Positions 43,214-52,856 of a DNA stretch of 64,000 bases are shown here, one piece after another. The notes beneath the pieces are model-generated. The model did no database searches. It was not told where the DNA came from and worked only from the letters and a program-made list of their open reading frames with translations. Within the stretch, counting starts at the first letter, position 1, and each line of letters begins with the position of its first letter. A program made the translations under genes and the position numbers. The stretch is from Flavobacteriaceae bacterium (GTDB lineage: Bacteria > Bacteroidota > Bacteroidia > Flavobacteriales > Flavobacteriaceae): contig JANSXF010000008.1 of assembly GCA_024743095.1 (NCBI GenBank), positions 26,002 to 90,001 on the forward strand, given 5' to 3'.

Positions 43214-43241
43214 AAAAGCGAGGTTCGAACCTCGCTTTTTT
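43212..43241. terminator. Perfect bidirectional terminator
   Basis: A fully palindromic 30-base segment: aaaaaagcgaggt on the left, acctcgctttttt on the right, with the centre ttcgaa reduced to a short loop. Serves the thioredoxin-fold gene and the convergent DUF2723 gene (stop at 43245). Confidence 0.92.
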
Positions 43242-43244
43242 ATG

Positions 43245-46200
43245 TTATTCTTCTGGAATTATGGATTCTGGAATGCTATCAAGTGCATCAATTGGAACGG
43301 AACCTTCCATGTCCGGGTCTATCGGAGGAATTGATTCATCCATTACATCCTCCCCATCATCTACAAATTGGGAGAACTTATCTATGTATTCATTGAAAAT
43401 AATGGTCTCGGATTCTGCCAATTCCTTATCTCCATTTTCAATTAAAATGTCAATGTTTCTACGATAGGCCTGCATATCGGACAGGATGTCGTCTATTCTG
43501 TCGTATTGCTCATCCAAAGGAATGTTGGCGTAGTATTCCAGATGTTCTTGATAGACTTTTTTGAGCTTGCCGAAAAGTTCACGTGCTTTTTGGGTTTCTC
43601 CCACTTTGTAGTAGCCATCCACAAAAGGTTCTACAAAGGCATAAAAATAGTAGTGGTCCACTGGCATGTTCTCCATGGCGATGTTGATTACATCCTTGGC
43701 CTCGTCTATCTTGTTCTCCGCTATCATGGTTTCCGTCAAACGGGCCAAATTGCTTCTGAAAGAAAGTCCCTGTGAACGTGTTTGTGGGTCGTGATAGATA
43801 TCATCGCTTCCCGAGTTGCCCCATTCCCAATCCTTGACAATGTCGTACATCAAATCGGAATCGATTCTGCCCATCTCAAAGGAGTTGCGGTTCGGCGTTT
43901 TGATGGGCACCAATTTGTACACAAGGCCATCGAGTTGTAGATAATCCTTCATCCAAATGTATTCGGCACTATCAAAGCTACCTCCGGAAAAATAGATGGG
44001 ACGTTTCCAATCGTTGTTGGCGATAAGGTCCAACATTAATACCCTGTTCTTGGGAAGTGCACCGGTTGGCAGGTCAATATCGATATAATCCACGATCAAA
44101 GCAGAATCTTTCTCTTTGACCAAGCCGCTTTCCAATACATTTTGCTTATTGACAGGTATCCTGATCTTATTGGTGGGATAGTAAACAATATCCAAGGTAC
44201 TTTCGGAGTAATTGCTTAAATCTGCCCCTTGATTGGTGAGTATATGCCTAAATTTGGTTTGGGGCTTATCACTATCCACCCAATTGATGAAGTCCTTAAT
44301 GTCCCACCTATTGTCGGTGATGCCTTGGTAATATATGGCATCCCTAGTTCCGTAGCTATATTTGTCATGTGTTAATTGCGATGGTATAGGGTCGCTTTCG
44401 TATGCCTTTCGCTTCATCTGGTCAATGTACCAATCTGTTGCAAAAAGGCTGGTGTTCACTACGCGGACATCGGTTCTGTACTTTTCTATTTCCTGTGCGT
44501 ACCAAATAGGGAAGGTGTCGTTATCCCCAATGGTGAACAATATGGCCCCTGCATCTTCTTTGGTGGAATCGAGATAAGCTTTTGCCGTCGCTGGGGCAGT
44601 GTATCTATCGGACCTGTCGTGGTCATCCCAGTTTTGAAAGGCCATCAATAGGGGCACGGCTAACAAACATAGGGTTGTAATCGCTGGTGCAGCAATTTTG
44701 GCCGAAACCAATTTTTTAAATTCTTCAAACAATCCATATACACCGATGCCTATCCAGATGCAGAATACATAAAAGGAACCTACCAAAGAGTAATCTCTTT
44801 CCCTAGGTTGAAAGATGTACGGGTTGGTGTAAAATTGGATGGCTAGCCCCGTGAACATAAAGAATACGAAGAGCACCCAAAATTGTTTTGGGTTTCTGGA
44901 TACCTGGAAGACAATGCCCAGGATCCCAAGAAGTAGTGGTAGGAAGAAATAGGTATTTCGACCCTTGTTGTTCTCCCAATCACTGGGTAGGTTTTCCTGA
45001 CTGCCCAAACGAATACTGTCAATGAAATTGATACCGCTCAACCAGTTGCCATTTTCATCGTACCTGCCCTGCATGTCGTTTTGCTTTCCAACAAAGTTCC
45101 ACATAAAGTAACGCATGTACATATAGCTGAACTGGAAATCAAAAAGGTATTCTATGTTCTGCCAAAGGGTAGGTGGCTGCACCTCAATATATTCTCCGAA
45201 TTCCCTTAAAAAGCGGATATATTGTTCAGTGTCCAGTTCTCCTTGTGAATAGGCCGTTTTGAATTGATTTACCGCCTGCCGAAGGTCATTGTTGGATATA
45301 TATTCCGATTTTATCTTGAATTCCAGGGCGCCAAAATAGCGCATGTAGTTTTCGGCGTGCTGATCACTCCACATTCTGGGCAAAAGCCCTACGTGCTTTT
45401 CGTTGGGGCCAGGAATGGCTCCTTTATAGTGGTTTACAATAACATATTTTCCTGTTTCCAGGTCTTTCTCATACTTAGGGCTATCATCCCTATCCTCTCC
45501 TGATGTAGCAAAGGTATCCGAGTAATAAGCTCCGTAGACTGGACTGTCCACCCCGGGATATTGTTCCCTGTTATAGTAGGCGAGTAACGCTCTAGCATCT
45601 GCGGGGTTATTTTCGTTGACCACCGTTTTTGCGTTTGCCCGTATGGGAAGCATCAACCAGGATGAGAACCCGAGGATAAGGAACATCAAACAAAGGACAA
45701 CAATATTGGCATTGTAGTAATTGTGTTTTCGGGTATATCTCAAACCGAAATAGAAAGCGGCCACAAATAAAAGTCCCATGATGATGGACCCCGAATTAAA
45801 GGGAAGTCCAATTTCGTTGATAAAGAACACTTCGCTCCAACCAAATAGTTCCAGAACATAGGTCAGGGAGAATTTATAGACCAAGATGAGTATTGCTACT
45901 ACGATGATGTTTGCGAGCAAGAAGTTTTTTACAGTTGTGGTTTTATATTTTTTGAAGTAATAGAGCAATCCAATGGATGGAATCGCCAAGAAGCCCATGA
46001 ACTGTATTCCAAAGGTAAGACCTATCACAAAAGAGATGAGCATAAGCCATCGGTGACCTCTGGGGTCTCCCAAGTTATCGGTCCATTTTAGTCCCAACCA
46101 GAGCAATAACGCCATCATAAAACTGGCCATGGCATACACTTCGGTCTCCACCGCGTTGAACCAAAAGCTATCCGAAAATGTAAAAGCAAGCGCCCCGACC

Positions 46201-46580
46201 AAACCGCTACCGAAAATGGCAATGGCCTTGCTATTGGTCATTTCTTCGTTTTTGACGATCAATTTTCCTGTTAAGTTGGTAATGGTCCAGAAAGTGAACA
46301 AGACGGCAAATGCGCTGGATACAATAGATACGGCATTTACCATGAGGGCTATTTTTGTGGGATCACCAAAGGCGAACATAGCAAAAAAGGCTCCGATCAT
46401 TTGCAACAGTGGGGCTCCCGGTGGGTGACCTACTTGCAATTTAGCAGAAGTGGAAATGTATTCCCCTGCGTCCCAAAAACTTCCTGTGGGTTCAACGGTA
46501 AGGGCATATACTATAAATGCGATAGCAAAGGAAGCCCACCCAAGGATGGTATCCCATTTTTTGAAGTCTTTTGCAAACAT
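43245..46580 (-). CDS. DUF2723 family membrane protein (putative glycosyltransferase)
   Basis: An 1111-residue integral membrane protein. The first 650 residues have a dozen or more membrane segments, and PTGSFWDAGEYISTSAKLQVGHPPGAPL (about 31-58, shown only by its key Asp, Glu, His residues) is the first loop of the protein O-mannosyltransferase-like GT-C fold. ALAFTFSDSFWFNAVETEVY is typical of DUF2723. The C-terminal 450 residues are soluble, with FTIGDNDTFPIWYAQEIE, and a tetratricopeptide-like end. GT-C enzymes use lipid-linked sugars, so a role in surface glycosylation is likely but not proven. It ends just past the shared terminator. Confidence 0.88.
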   Translation of the reverse strand: MFAKDFKKWDTILGWASFAIAFIVYALTVEPTGSFWDAGEYISTSAKLQVGHPPGAPLLQMIGAFFAMFAFGDPTKIALMVNAVSIVSSAFAVLFTFWTITNLTGKLIVKNEEMTNSKAIAIFGSGLVGALAFTFSDSFWFNAVETEVYAMASFMMALLLWLGLKWTDNLGDPRGHRWLMLISFVIGLTFGIQFMGFLAIPSIGLLYYFKKYKTTTVKNFLLANIIVVAILILVYKFSLTYVLELFGWSEVFFINEIGLPFNSGSIIMGLLFVAAFYFGLRYTRKHNYYNANIVVLCLMFLILGFSSWLMLPIRANAKTVVNENNPADARALLAYYNREQYPGVDSPVYGAYYSDTFATSGEDRDDSPKYEKDLETGKYVIVNHYKGAIPGPNEKHVGLLPRMWSDQHAENYMRYFGALEFKIKSEYISNNDLRQAVNQFKTAYSQGELDTEQYIRFLREFGEYIEVQPPTLWQNIEYLFDFQFSYMYMRYFMWNFVGKQNDMQGRYDENGNWLSGINFIDSIRLGSQENLPSDWENNKGRNTYFFLPLLLGILGIVFQVSRNPKQFWVLFVFFMFTGLAIQFYTNPYIFQPRERDYSLVGSFYVFCIWIGIGVYGLFEEFKKLVSAKIAAPAITTLCLLAVPLLMAFQNWDDHDRSDRYTAPATAKAYLDSTKEDAGAILFTIGDNDTFPIWYAQEIEKYRTDVRVVNTSLFATDWYIDQMKRKAYESDPIPSQLTHDKYSYGTRDAIYYQGITDNRWDIKDFINWVDSDKPQTKFRHILTNQGADLSNYSESTLDIVYYPTNKIRIPVNKQNVLESGLVKEKDSALIVDYIDIDLPTGALPKNRVLMLDLIANNDWKRPIYFSGGSFDSAEYIWMKDYLQLDGLVYKLVPIKTPNRNSFEMGRIDSDLMYDIVKDWEWGNSGSDDIYHDPQTRSQGLSFRSNLARLTETMIAENKIDEAKDVINIAMENMPVDHYYFYAFVEPFVDGYYKVGETQKARELFGKLKKVYQEHLEYYANIPLDEQYDRIDDILSDMQAYRRNIDILIENGDKELAESETIIFNEYIDKFSQFVDDGEDVMDESIPPIDPDMEGSVPIDALDSIPESIIPEE

Positions 46581-46774
46581 AAGAGTTGGTTATTAACCGA
46601 ATTGTGGCGAATTTAGTAAATCTAGAACAGAAGCCTAACCCTTTTTGGAAAACCTTTAACACCCATGTTGAATAAAAATAGCTGGTATTCTTGTCAAAAA
46701 TATTTGTTGAAACCAAAGTTTGTTTTAAATTTGCACGCTCAAAAGCTGAATCAAATTTAGCTTTTATATGGTAC

Positions 46775-46846
46775 TGGCCTATGGTGTAATTGGTAACACA
46801 GCTGATTTTGGTTCAGTCGTTCAAGGTTCGAGTCCTTGTAGGCCAA
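46775..46846 (+). tRNA. tRNA-Gln (anticodon TTG)
   Basis: A 72-base cloverleaf. Acceptor arms TGGCCTA (46775-46781) and TAGGCCA (46839-46845) pair perfectly, with discriminator A46846. The anticodon loop TTTTGGT gives anticodon TTG, reading CAA. The T loop is GTTCGAGTC. CCA is not encoded. Confidence 0.97.
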
Positions 46847-46849
46847 CAA

Positions 46850-46893
46850 ACAGCCCCTTAAATCATCGGATTTAAGGGGCTGTTTCTTTTTTG
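46850..46893. terminator. Strong terminator after tRNA-Gln
   Basis: Perfect 15-base arms acagccccttaaatc (46850-46864) and gatttaaggggctgt (46869-46883), loop atcg, then ttcttttttg. It starts four bases after the tRNA and may also serve the convergent metalloprotease gene, although the A run on its other side is weak. Confidence 0.92.
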
Positions 46894-46910
46894 CTCCAAG
46901 TTCCATTTTT

Positions 46911-49367
46911 TTATTCGGTATCGAAAAGTTCCTCGATTGTGGCAATGGCATTTTCGTAATGGTATTTGGTTATGGTGTTCACACTTGCGTTTTTGGCCCT
47001 GTTCAAGGTACTTTTCAGTGTGTTGAGTTCGCCTCTTACCAGTGCTCGTACATCAGAAGTTTCCACGTTGTAGTTGGAAGAGCCGTCCTCGGTAAGCAAA
47101 CGCGCCATTCGTTCCAAATAGGTGTTTTGGAGGTTTCTACGGTATAGTTCCACATTGTGATTTTGGTAGGCCTCTTTCCAAAGCCCTTTTCTTAGGTCGC
47201 TCAACATGTCATAGGCGCTGTAATTGTCGCCCTGTGTCATTTCTGAATTGATCAGCCTTCCCAAGGTTTCCAGCCCCATTAACTGGTTGAGCTGGGAGGA
47301 TTGTACCCTGCGTATCTTTTCGAAGTATGCTGTATGGTCAATGTTTAGTAACACAGAGGTGTCCAAGAGCCATTCGGGTGTTTCAAAAATATTTTTCTGT
47401 AACCACTCCATTGATTCACGCTGGTCTTTTGCACCAAGAACCGTGTACACCGTACCTTTCTGTTCGGGGGTCTTAATGTTTTGATACACCCCTCCCACAT
47501 TTCGGGAAACATGCCGAACATAACGGTTAAAAACACCTAAAAGTTCACTGTAGAGTTCTTCTAGGTCATCATAATCGTTGGTTTTGTCGGAGGTCCAAGC
47601 AGGAAGCTGAGTCAGCACATATTTTAAATTTTTGATGCCATAGGTGCTTGCCTTTACAGGGTCGTCACCTATGCACTCCGTTTGGGATTGCGGATCAAAA
47701 TAACTGGATTGCCTGCCATATTTAAATTTAGGGTCATCTGCTTTTTCCAAGATCCAGTTGTTAAGGGTTTCCTTTTCGTCCCCAGGTTCTTCAATATTGG
47801 GTAGCCATCTGTACCCCCAGTTCACCGCATAATGGTCGTAGGGGCCCATTTGGCGGATAAACCGAATATTTTCATCGCCTGGTTGTGCCACATAATTGTA
47901 GCGGGCATAATCCATGATGCTTGCTGCGATACCATTTTTTTGTGTGAAGTTTCCACTGCGTAGCGAGTCCACGGGATAGGCATAGCTGGCCGCCATATTG
48001 TGTGGAAAACCAAGGGCATGGCCTACTTCATGAGCAATCACCATCCGCATCATTTCACCTATTTCTTCATCGGGTGTGTCCAAGGTCCTTGCGGATGGAT
48101 TCGCGGCTCCGGTTTCCAATAGATATCGGTTGCGGTAGCTGCGCAGGTGGTTGTGGTACCAAATAATATCGCTTTCAATGATTTCTCCACTTCGTGGATC
48201 GGACACACTGGGGCCTACGGCATTTCGGGTGGTACTGGCCACATAGCGTACCACGGAATAGCGAATGTCCTCTGGGCTGAATTCAGGGTCTTCTTCAGGG
48301 GTTGGTGCATCTTTGGCAATAATTGCATTTTTGAAGCCTGCGGTTTCAAAGGGTTTTTGCCAGTCTTCAATGCCCTGTTTAATATATTTCTGAAGATTTT
48401 CGGGCGTCCCGGGATCTAAATAGTACACAATCGGTTTTACCGGCTCTACCAATTCACCCCTGGCATAGGCAGCGGGGTCTTTGGGTTCCAATCGCCAACG
48501 GCGGATGTACCGTTTTTGGTCGGCCTTTAACTTCGTACTGCCATAATCTATTTGTGAAACGGTGAAGAAACCTACCCTCGGGTCGTTCAGCCTGGCCGCC
48601 ATGGGCTCTTCGGGCAACAATACCATGGATTGGTTCATTTGAAGGCTGATGGAGCCCGTATCGGAAAAAGATGGCGGTTCCGAAGCGTCATAGGTGAAGT
48701 CTTGCTTTACTTCAATGTTTTCGGGAAAACTTTTGATACTGTTGATAAAACTTCGGGACTGATCCAGTTTTTTTACTTTGTACCGTTGCCTCAATCTGGA
48801 AGATAGGCCGCTTATTGCAGGAACATCGGTAGTGAAAAGATTGTCCACTTGGATAACGGCAGCCGTGGAATCGGCGTTGAATGCCTTGATGTCAAAGGCG
48901 AACAGTATGGGTTCAAAATTGTTGACCTTTACAGAATTACTGATGGCTTTGGTACTGTCCGCTATGTTGGTATACGATTTTGCCCTGAGCAAAATTTTGT
49001 TCTGGTAGCGTTGCCAGTGCACCACTTGCTCATTGGTTTTTGACCCAGCGTTTACGTAACCTCCTCCAAGGTTGTTGGGGATTTGTGCAATTCGGCTTAC
49101 CCATAACATATCCTTGACCAGCAAACGAAATGGGATTTCATAAAAATAATTATCTCCTATCTTATGCACCTTGAACAGGCCCTGGTCGGTAACTGCGTCT
49201 TTGGTGATTACTTCATTGTACTTTTTTATGCCGTTTTTATCTTTTTTAGATTTTTCTTCAACGGCCTCTTTCTTTGTTTTGTTTTTTTTCTTTCCAAAAA
49301 GTTGTGCTTTTAAGGGGGTGGTCAAGAAAATGGAGAAGAGCCCTAAAATAAGGAGTTTTTTAATCAT
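46911..49367 (-). CDS. Secreted zinc-dependent metalloprotease (DUF5117/DUF5118 type)
   Basis: An 818-residue exported protein. The frame opens at a TTG (49379), but ATG 49367 gives the proper signal peptide (IKKLLILGLFSIFLTTPLKA). A Lys-rich segment follows, then DUF5118-like and DUF5117-like N-terminal parts, and a catalytic region with the extended zinc motif HEVGHALGFPHN (His446, Glu447, His450 and the third His after GFP), as in metzincin-type peptidases. A DPRSGEIIESDIIWYHN segment is typical of this group. It is expected in the periplasm or outside. Substrate unknown. It runs toward the tRNA-Gln terminator. Confidence 0.9.
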   Translation of the reverse strand: MIKKLLILGLFSIFLTTPLKAQLFGKKKNKTKKEAVEEKSKKDKNGIKKYNEVITKDAVTDQGLFKVHKIGDNYFYEIPFRLLVKDMLWVSRIAQIPNNLGGGYVNAGSKTNEQVVHWQRYQNKILLRAKSYTNIADSTKAISNSVKVNNFEPILFAFDIKAFNADSTAAVIQVDNLFTTDVPAISGLSSRLRQRYKVKKLDQSRSFINSIKSFPENIEVKQDFTYDASEPPSFSDTGSISLQMNQSMVLLPEEPMAARLNDPRVGFFTVSQIDYGSTKLKADQKRYIRRWRLEPKDPAAYARGELVEPVKPIVYYLDPGTPENLQKYIKQGIEDWQKPFETAGFKNAIIAKDAPTPEEDPEFSPEDIRYSVVRYVASTTRNAVGPSVSDPRSGEIIESDIIWYHNHLRSYRNRYLLETGAANPSARTLDTPDEEIGEMMRMVIAHEVGHALGFPHNMAASYAYPVDSLRSGNFTQKNGIAASIMDYARYNYVAQPGDENIRFIRQMGPYDHYAVNWGYRWLPNIEEPGDEKETLNNWILEKADDPKFKYGRQSSYFDPQSQTECIGDDPVKASTYGIKNLKYVLTQLPAWTSDKTNDYDDLEELYSELLGVFNRYVRHVSRNVGGVYQNIKTPEQKGTVYTVLGAKDQRESMEWLQKNIFETPEWLLDTSVLLNIDHTAYFEKIRRVQSSQLNQLMGLETLGRLINSEMTQGDNYSAYDMLSDLRKGLWKEAYQNHNVELYRRNLQNTYLERMARLLTEDGSSNYNVETSDVRALVRGELNTLKSTLNRAKNASVNTITKYHYENAIATIEELFDTE

Positions 49368-49558
49368 GGTCGGTTTCAATTTAAATTCCCAAAAAGGACA
49401 AAGTAGGAAAAAGTATTTTAACCTATTTCTTTTTATGAAAGATTAACAAGTGAACTTTCATTAATTCCATTGACAGGATTGTTTATGCCAAAATGGATGG
49501 GAGGGCTGACCAAAGATGGGTGGAAACAGTTCTGGGATTTTGTGATGATGTGCCGGTA

Positions 49559-50161
49559 TTACCCGATCTGCTTGTCCATACTGGGAACGGGTCTGTACGA
49601 GTAATACTGCAACACTTCCTCCAAAGCCATTTTTAGCGCTTTGTTTATGGGCATTAACTTGGAGCCCAACCGGTAATCTATTTGGTTGAGCTGCATGTAG
49701 TAGTCGGTGAAAACAGGAACGTACATCCCTTCGGATATGGCTGCTGAAACGGCTTGGTAACTGTCTGTTTGCCCTTCCTTGATTACTTTACAGGTTGCCA
49801 ATCTTAAATTGCCGTATTTGTCTTTGCTTGCTGCATACCCGAAAAGTCTGCATATCAGTCCACGATGTTTGTAGCTGCCGCAATGTCCTTTACTTAATAT
49901 GGAAACAGGAGTCAGTAAAAAACAGGTTTTGTCGTTAGACTCGCTTATGGTTTCCAAAGCCTCTTCGGCCTTACCGGATAAAAAAAGCTGAAATGCCCAG
50001 GGTAAAAACTCCAAGGGTGAAGCATCAATATTTGGAAAAGTGCAACATTTTCCACAACCAGAAACACAGCCAAGCTTCGACTTCTCCTGAAACTCTTGGG
50101 TCTCTAGCTCCAATTGGTCGAACAACGATTCGACCAATCGGACTTTCTGATCTAGTGTCAT
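49559..50161 (-). CDS. YkgJ-family cysteine-cluster protein
   Basis: A 200-residue protein with the CxxxCxxCC signature of zinc/iron-chelating YkgJ-type domains: Cys32, Cys36, Cys39 and Cys40 (GCVSGCGKCC), then Cys80, Cys94, Cys104 (LICRLFGYA) and Cys124. These eight cysteines could bind an Fe-S cluster or zinc. No membrane segment. The function is not established for the family. Isolated on the minus strand, with plain AT-rich gaps on both sides. Confidence 0.85.
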   Translation of the reverse strand: MTLDQKVRLVESLFDQLELETQEFQEKSKLGCVSGCGKCCTFPNIDASPLEFLPWAFQLFLSGKAEEALETISESNDKTCFLLTPVSILSKGHCGSYKHRGLICRLFGYAASKDKYGNLRLATCKVIKEGQTDSYQAVSAAISEGMYVPVFTDYYMQLNQIDYRLGSKLMPINKALKMALEEVLQYYSYRPVPSMDKQIG

Positions 50162-50284
50162 TATTTGAGGCCGAAATTACATCTTATTTTGATTCGATGG
50201 TAAAATAGTATTGAAATTAAACACGAGAGCCATGAATCAAGGTTGATTTACCCTCTTGGATTTATAGCTGCATGATTTTTAGGG

Positions 50285-50989
50285 TTGTACCATTCAAAAA
50301 AATATTTCCATATTTGGAACATCTACGCAGCATTTACCCCAAATCCTTTATTAGCCTACTTTAATGCAAAACGTATGGATGTACGGGGAAAAGCAAAAGC
50401 TGCGATAGATGGCTTTGCCTTTAACGAAGAGAACATTGACGCCTTCAACGAAAGCGCAGGAACTGAATTAACTTTTGAAAGTTTAAAAACCATCTTAAAA
50501 ATGGGTTGTTTTTACTATCTGGTTCCAGAATTTGAAATAAGTGGTTCCGAAGAAGAAGTTCCTTTGGGCAAGACTTAATTATATGGGCTTTCCCATCTGC
50601 CGGATTCCATAGGATTTCCCGAGGATCTGATTTTTATTGGTCAGTTCAATCTTGCAGAAATTAAAACTCATGACATCATCAGTGGGGAGCCCAAAGGCGC
50701 TGGTGTTTTCTATTTTTTTATGGACATGGATGGCCAGGATTATGATGTTTTCTTTTATAACGGACCTGTGGACGATCTAAAAATACGGGATCATCCTAAT
50801 GGGGATGAATATGGATCTTCCGAAGTGCTCGACCCAACGGGCATAAGGGAAGAGCTTTGTTTGCCATCGAATATTATTGGAAGGTGGATTGAAACTGAAG
50901 AGGAGTATGAAGGTGATGGGTTTGATCTAGCCGCTATTATGGGAACGGATATGCTGGAAAGGTTGGAGGTGCTTTTACAAAAGAAGTAG
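50285..50989 (+). pseudogene. YwqG/DUF1963-like gene broken by one in-frame stop
   Basis: Two open stretches (50285-50578 and 50720-50989) are in the same frame and the 141 bases between them are also open, so only TAA 50576-50578 interrupts a 234-codon reading frame. Across the stop the translation reads PLGKT-stop-LYGLSHLPDSIGFP then FIGQFNLAEIK and GVFYFFMDMDGQ, which matches the start of YwqG/DUF1963 proteins (a G-x-T/S-K-x-G-G-x-P-x-L-P pattern, Q-[IF]-N-L, then L-x-F-F). The stop replaces what is usually Lys, a one-base change from AAA. An ATG at 50272 in another frame opens 30 plausible residues, so a second lesion near 50340-50360 is possible. The family's C-terminal part also seems short. 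Sequencing error or stop read-through are alternatives. Confidence 0.65.
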
Positions 50990-51333
50990 GCAGTTTTACT
51001 TTTTATGATCATCTTGGAGCCCTTCCCGATGTCTGTTTTTTTCTGAAAACCAGGATATTATCAAGAAGAGGATGGGGGTGAACTTGATATTTATCCAATC
51101 TTTTTTGTTTTGAACCAGCATGGGGTGTAAGTGGGTGTTTCTTAAATATCATTGTTTCTTCGGAAGAGTGTGCAGGGAGTATAGAAATGACCAGTTAATG
51201 TACTTCATAAAAACAAATAACCCTCTGGATATGTTGCCAGGGGCTTTTATGTTTTTATGTCTTAGGCGTAAGCTTTGATTTCAATTCTTAAAAAACACTA
51301 CCTTATGCATCAAGAATAAAAATACCAACCTCC
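50990..51333. other. Intergenic stretch without a recognisable gene
   Basis: The 344 bases between the YwqG-like pseudogene and the carboxylesterase hold no convincing gene. A third frame stays open from about 50968 to 51080 without a start codon and could be the frameshifted tail of the pseudogene. An imperfect hairpin (ccctctgg 51221-51228, ccagggg 51237-51243) lies near 51230. AAGCTTTG at 51270-51277 is one base from a TAnnTTTG box for the esterase gene, about 56 bases before its ATG. Confidence 0.5.
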
Positions 51334-52845
51334 ATGAAAAATCTGATAGTTCTTCTTTTTGTTGTTTCTTTCTATGGAAATGCCCAGACCATAGTGCAGA
51401 CCCAAAATGGCAAAGTGGAGGGATATTCCAATGGGGAAGTTCAAATCTTTAAAGGAATTCCATTTGCACAACCACCTGTGGACGAATTGCGTTGGAAAGC
51501 TCCACGGCCTGTGCATAACTGGGAAGGTGTAAAACAAGCCAAAGAGTTTGGTCCCAGTCCCATTCAAAATAGGCCAGAACCCTTTTTATGTTGGACAGAA
51601 GAGTTTATTGCCAAGCCCGAACCTCTTAGTGAAGATTGCCTCTACCTAAATGTATGGACACCGACCAAAGGCAAAGACCAAAAATTACCGGTGTTTGTAT
51701 GGATTTATGGAGGGGGATTAAGTTCCGGAAGTGCCAATTGTGATATTTATGATGGGCAACAAATGGCCGAACAAGGCGTGGTGTTTGTGAGTTTGAACTA
51801 TAGGGTAGGGGTGCTTGGGTTTATGGCACACCCTGAGCTGAGCAAAGAATCTGGTCACGATGCATCGGGCAATTATGGTTTTATGGATCAACTGGAAGGG
51901 CTGAAATGGATTCGGAAAAACATAGCCGCCTTTGGTGGTGACCCGAAGAATGTCACGATTGCAGGTCAATCTGCAGGTTCTTTTAGTGTGAATGCTCAAA
52001 TAGCTTCTCCTTTGGCGAGCGGATATTTTAACAAGGCCATTTGTCAAAGTGGTGGAATTTTGGGCGGCCGATTAATGCAAGATTTGGCTACAGCGGAAGA
52101 ACAGGGCCTCAGGTTTATGAAGAGCGCAAATGCAACATCGATTGCCGAATTGCGGGAGATGCCTGCAGTACAATTACAGGAGTTGAGCAATAACAGTAAT
52201 CTAGGTCGCTTTGGTGTGGTGTTGGACAATTACTTTTTGCCCAAAGATTTATTTGAACATTTTAAAACAGGCAAGCAGAATCAGGTTAAAGTGCTGACTG
52301 GCTGGGTGACCGGTGATGCCAACCTTTTGCCTATGGGAGAGGTGACAATGGAAAGCTTCACATCGATGGCCAATGAAAGATTTGGCGGAAATTCCGATGA
52401 GTTTTTAAAAATGTTTCCTGCCGGAAATAATGAAGAGGCACTTCAATCACAACAAAAAATGAACCTTCTGAGCTTTGCCGGATTGCCATCTTACTTGTTG
52501 GGAACATATATGGACAGGGATGTTTGGTTATATGAGTTTACCCATGTCCCTACCGATAAACCCGGATTCCCCAATTACGGGGCTTTCCATACTTCCGAAG
52601 TGCCGTTCGCATTGCATACACTAGATCAATGGGACAGGTCATGGCAAGCCGAGGAACGCAAGCTTGAGGACCAAATGTCTGCCTACTGGGTCAATTTTGC
52701 AAAAACGGGAAATCCCAATGGAGAAGGATTGCCGCAATGGAGCAGTTATAATCAAAATGAAGGTAAGTTATTGATTTTTGAAACAGGAAAGCTGGAGTCA
52801 AATTCCAAATATTTGGAGGAATTTCGGTTTATAACCCAAAACTGA
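51334..52845 (+). CDS. Secreted type B carboxylesterase
   Basis: A 503-residue alpha/beta-hydrolase with a signal peptide (KNLIVLLFVVSFYGNA, 1-17). Catalytic elements: oxyanion-hole GGG at 127-129, the nucleophile elbow GQSAGS with Ser213, and the late His in GAFHTSEVPF. EDCLYLNVWTP (100-110) is the type B signature. It probably hydrolyses carboxylic esters in the periplasm or outside. Convergent with the cyclase gene, 11 bases apart and without a hairpin. Confidence 0.93.
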   Translation: MKNLIVLLFVVSFYGNAQTIVQTQNGKVEGYSNGEVQIFKGIPFAQPPVDELRWKAPRPVHNWEGVKQAKEFGPSPIQNRPEPFLCWTEEFIAKPEPLSEDCLYLNVWTPTKGKDQKLPVFVWIYGGGLSSGSANCDIYDGQQMAEQGVVFVSLNYRVGVLGFMAHPELSKESGHDASGNYGFMDQLEGLKWIRKNIAAFGGDPKNVTIAGQSAGSFSVNAQIASPLASGYFNKAICQSGGILGGRLMQDLATAEEQGLRFMKSANATSIAELREMPAVQLQELSNNSNLGRFGVVLDNYFLPKDLFEHFKTGKQNQVKVLTGWVTGDANLLPMGEVTMESFTSMANERFGGNSDEFLKMFPAGNNEEALQSQQKMNLLSFAGLPSYLLGTYMDRDVWLYEFTHVPTDKPGFPNYGAFHTSEVPFALHTLDQWDRSWQAEERKLEDQMSAYWVNFAKTGNPNGEGLPQWSSYNQNEGKLLIFETGKLESNSKYLEEFRFITQN

Positions 52846-52856
52846 CCCGATATTTT

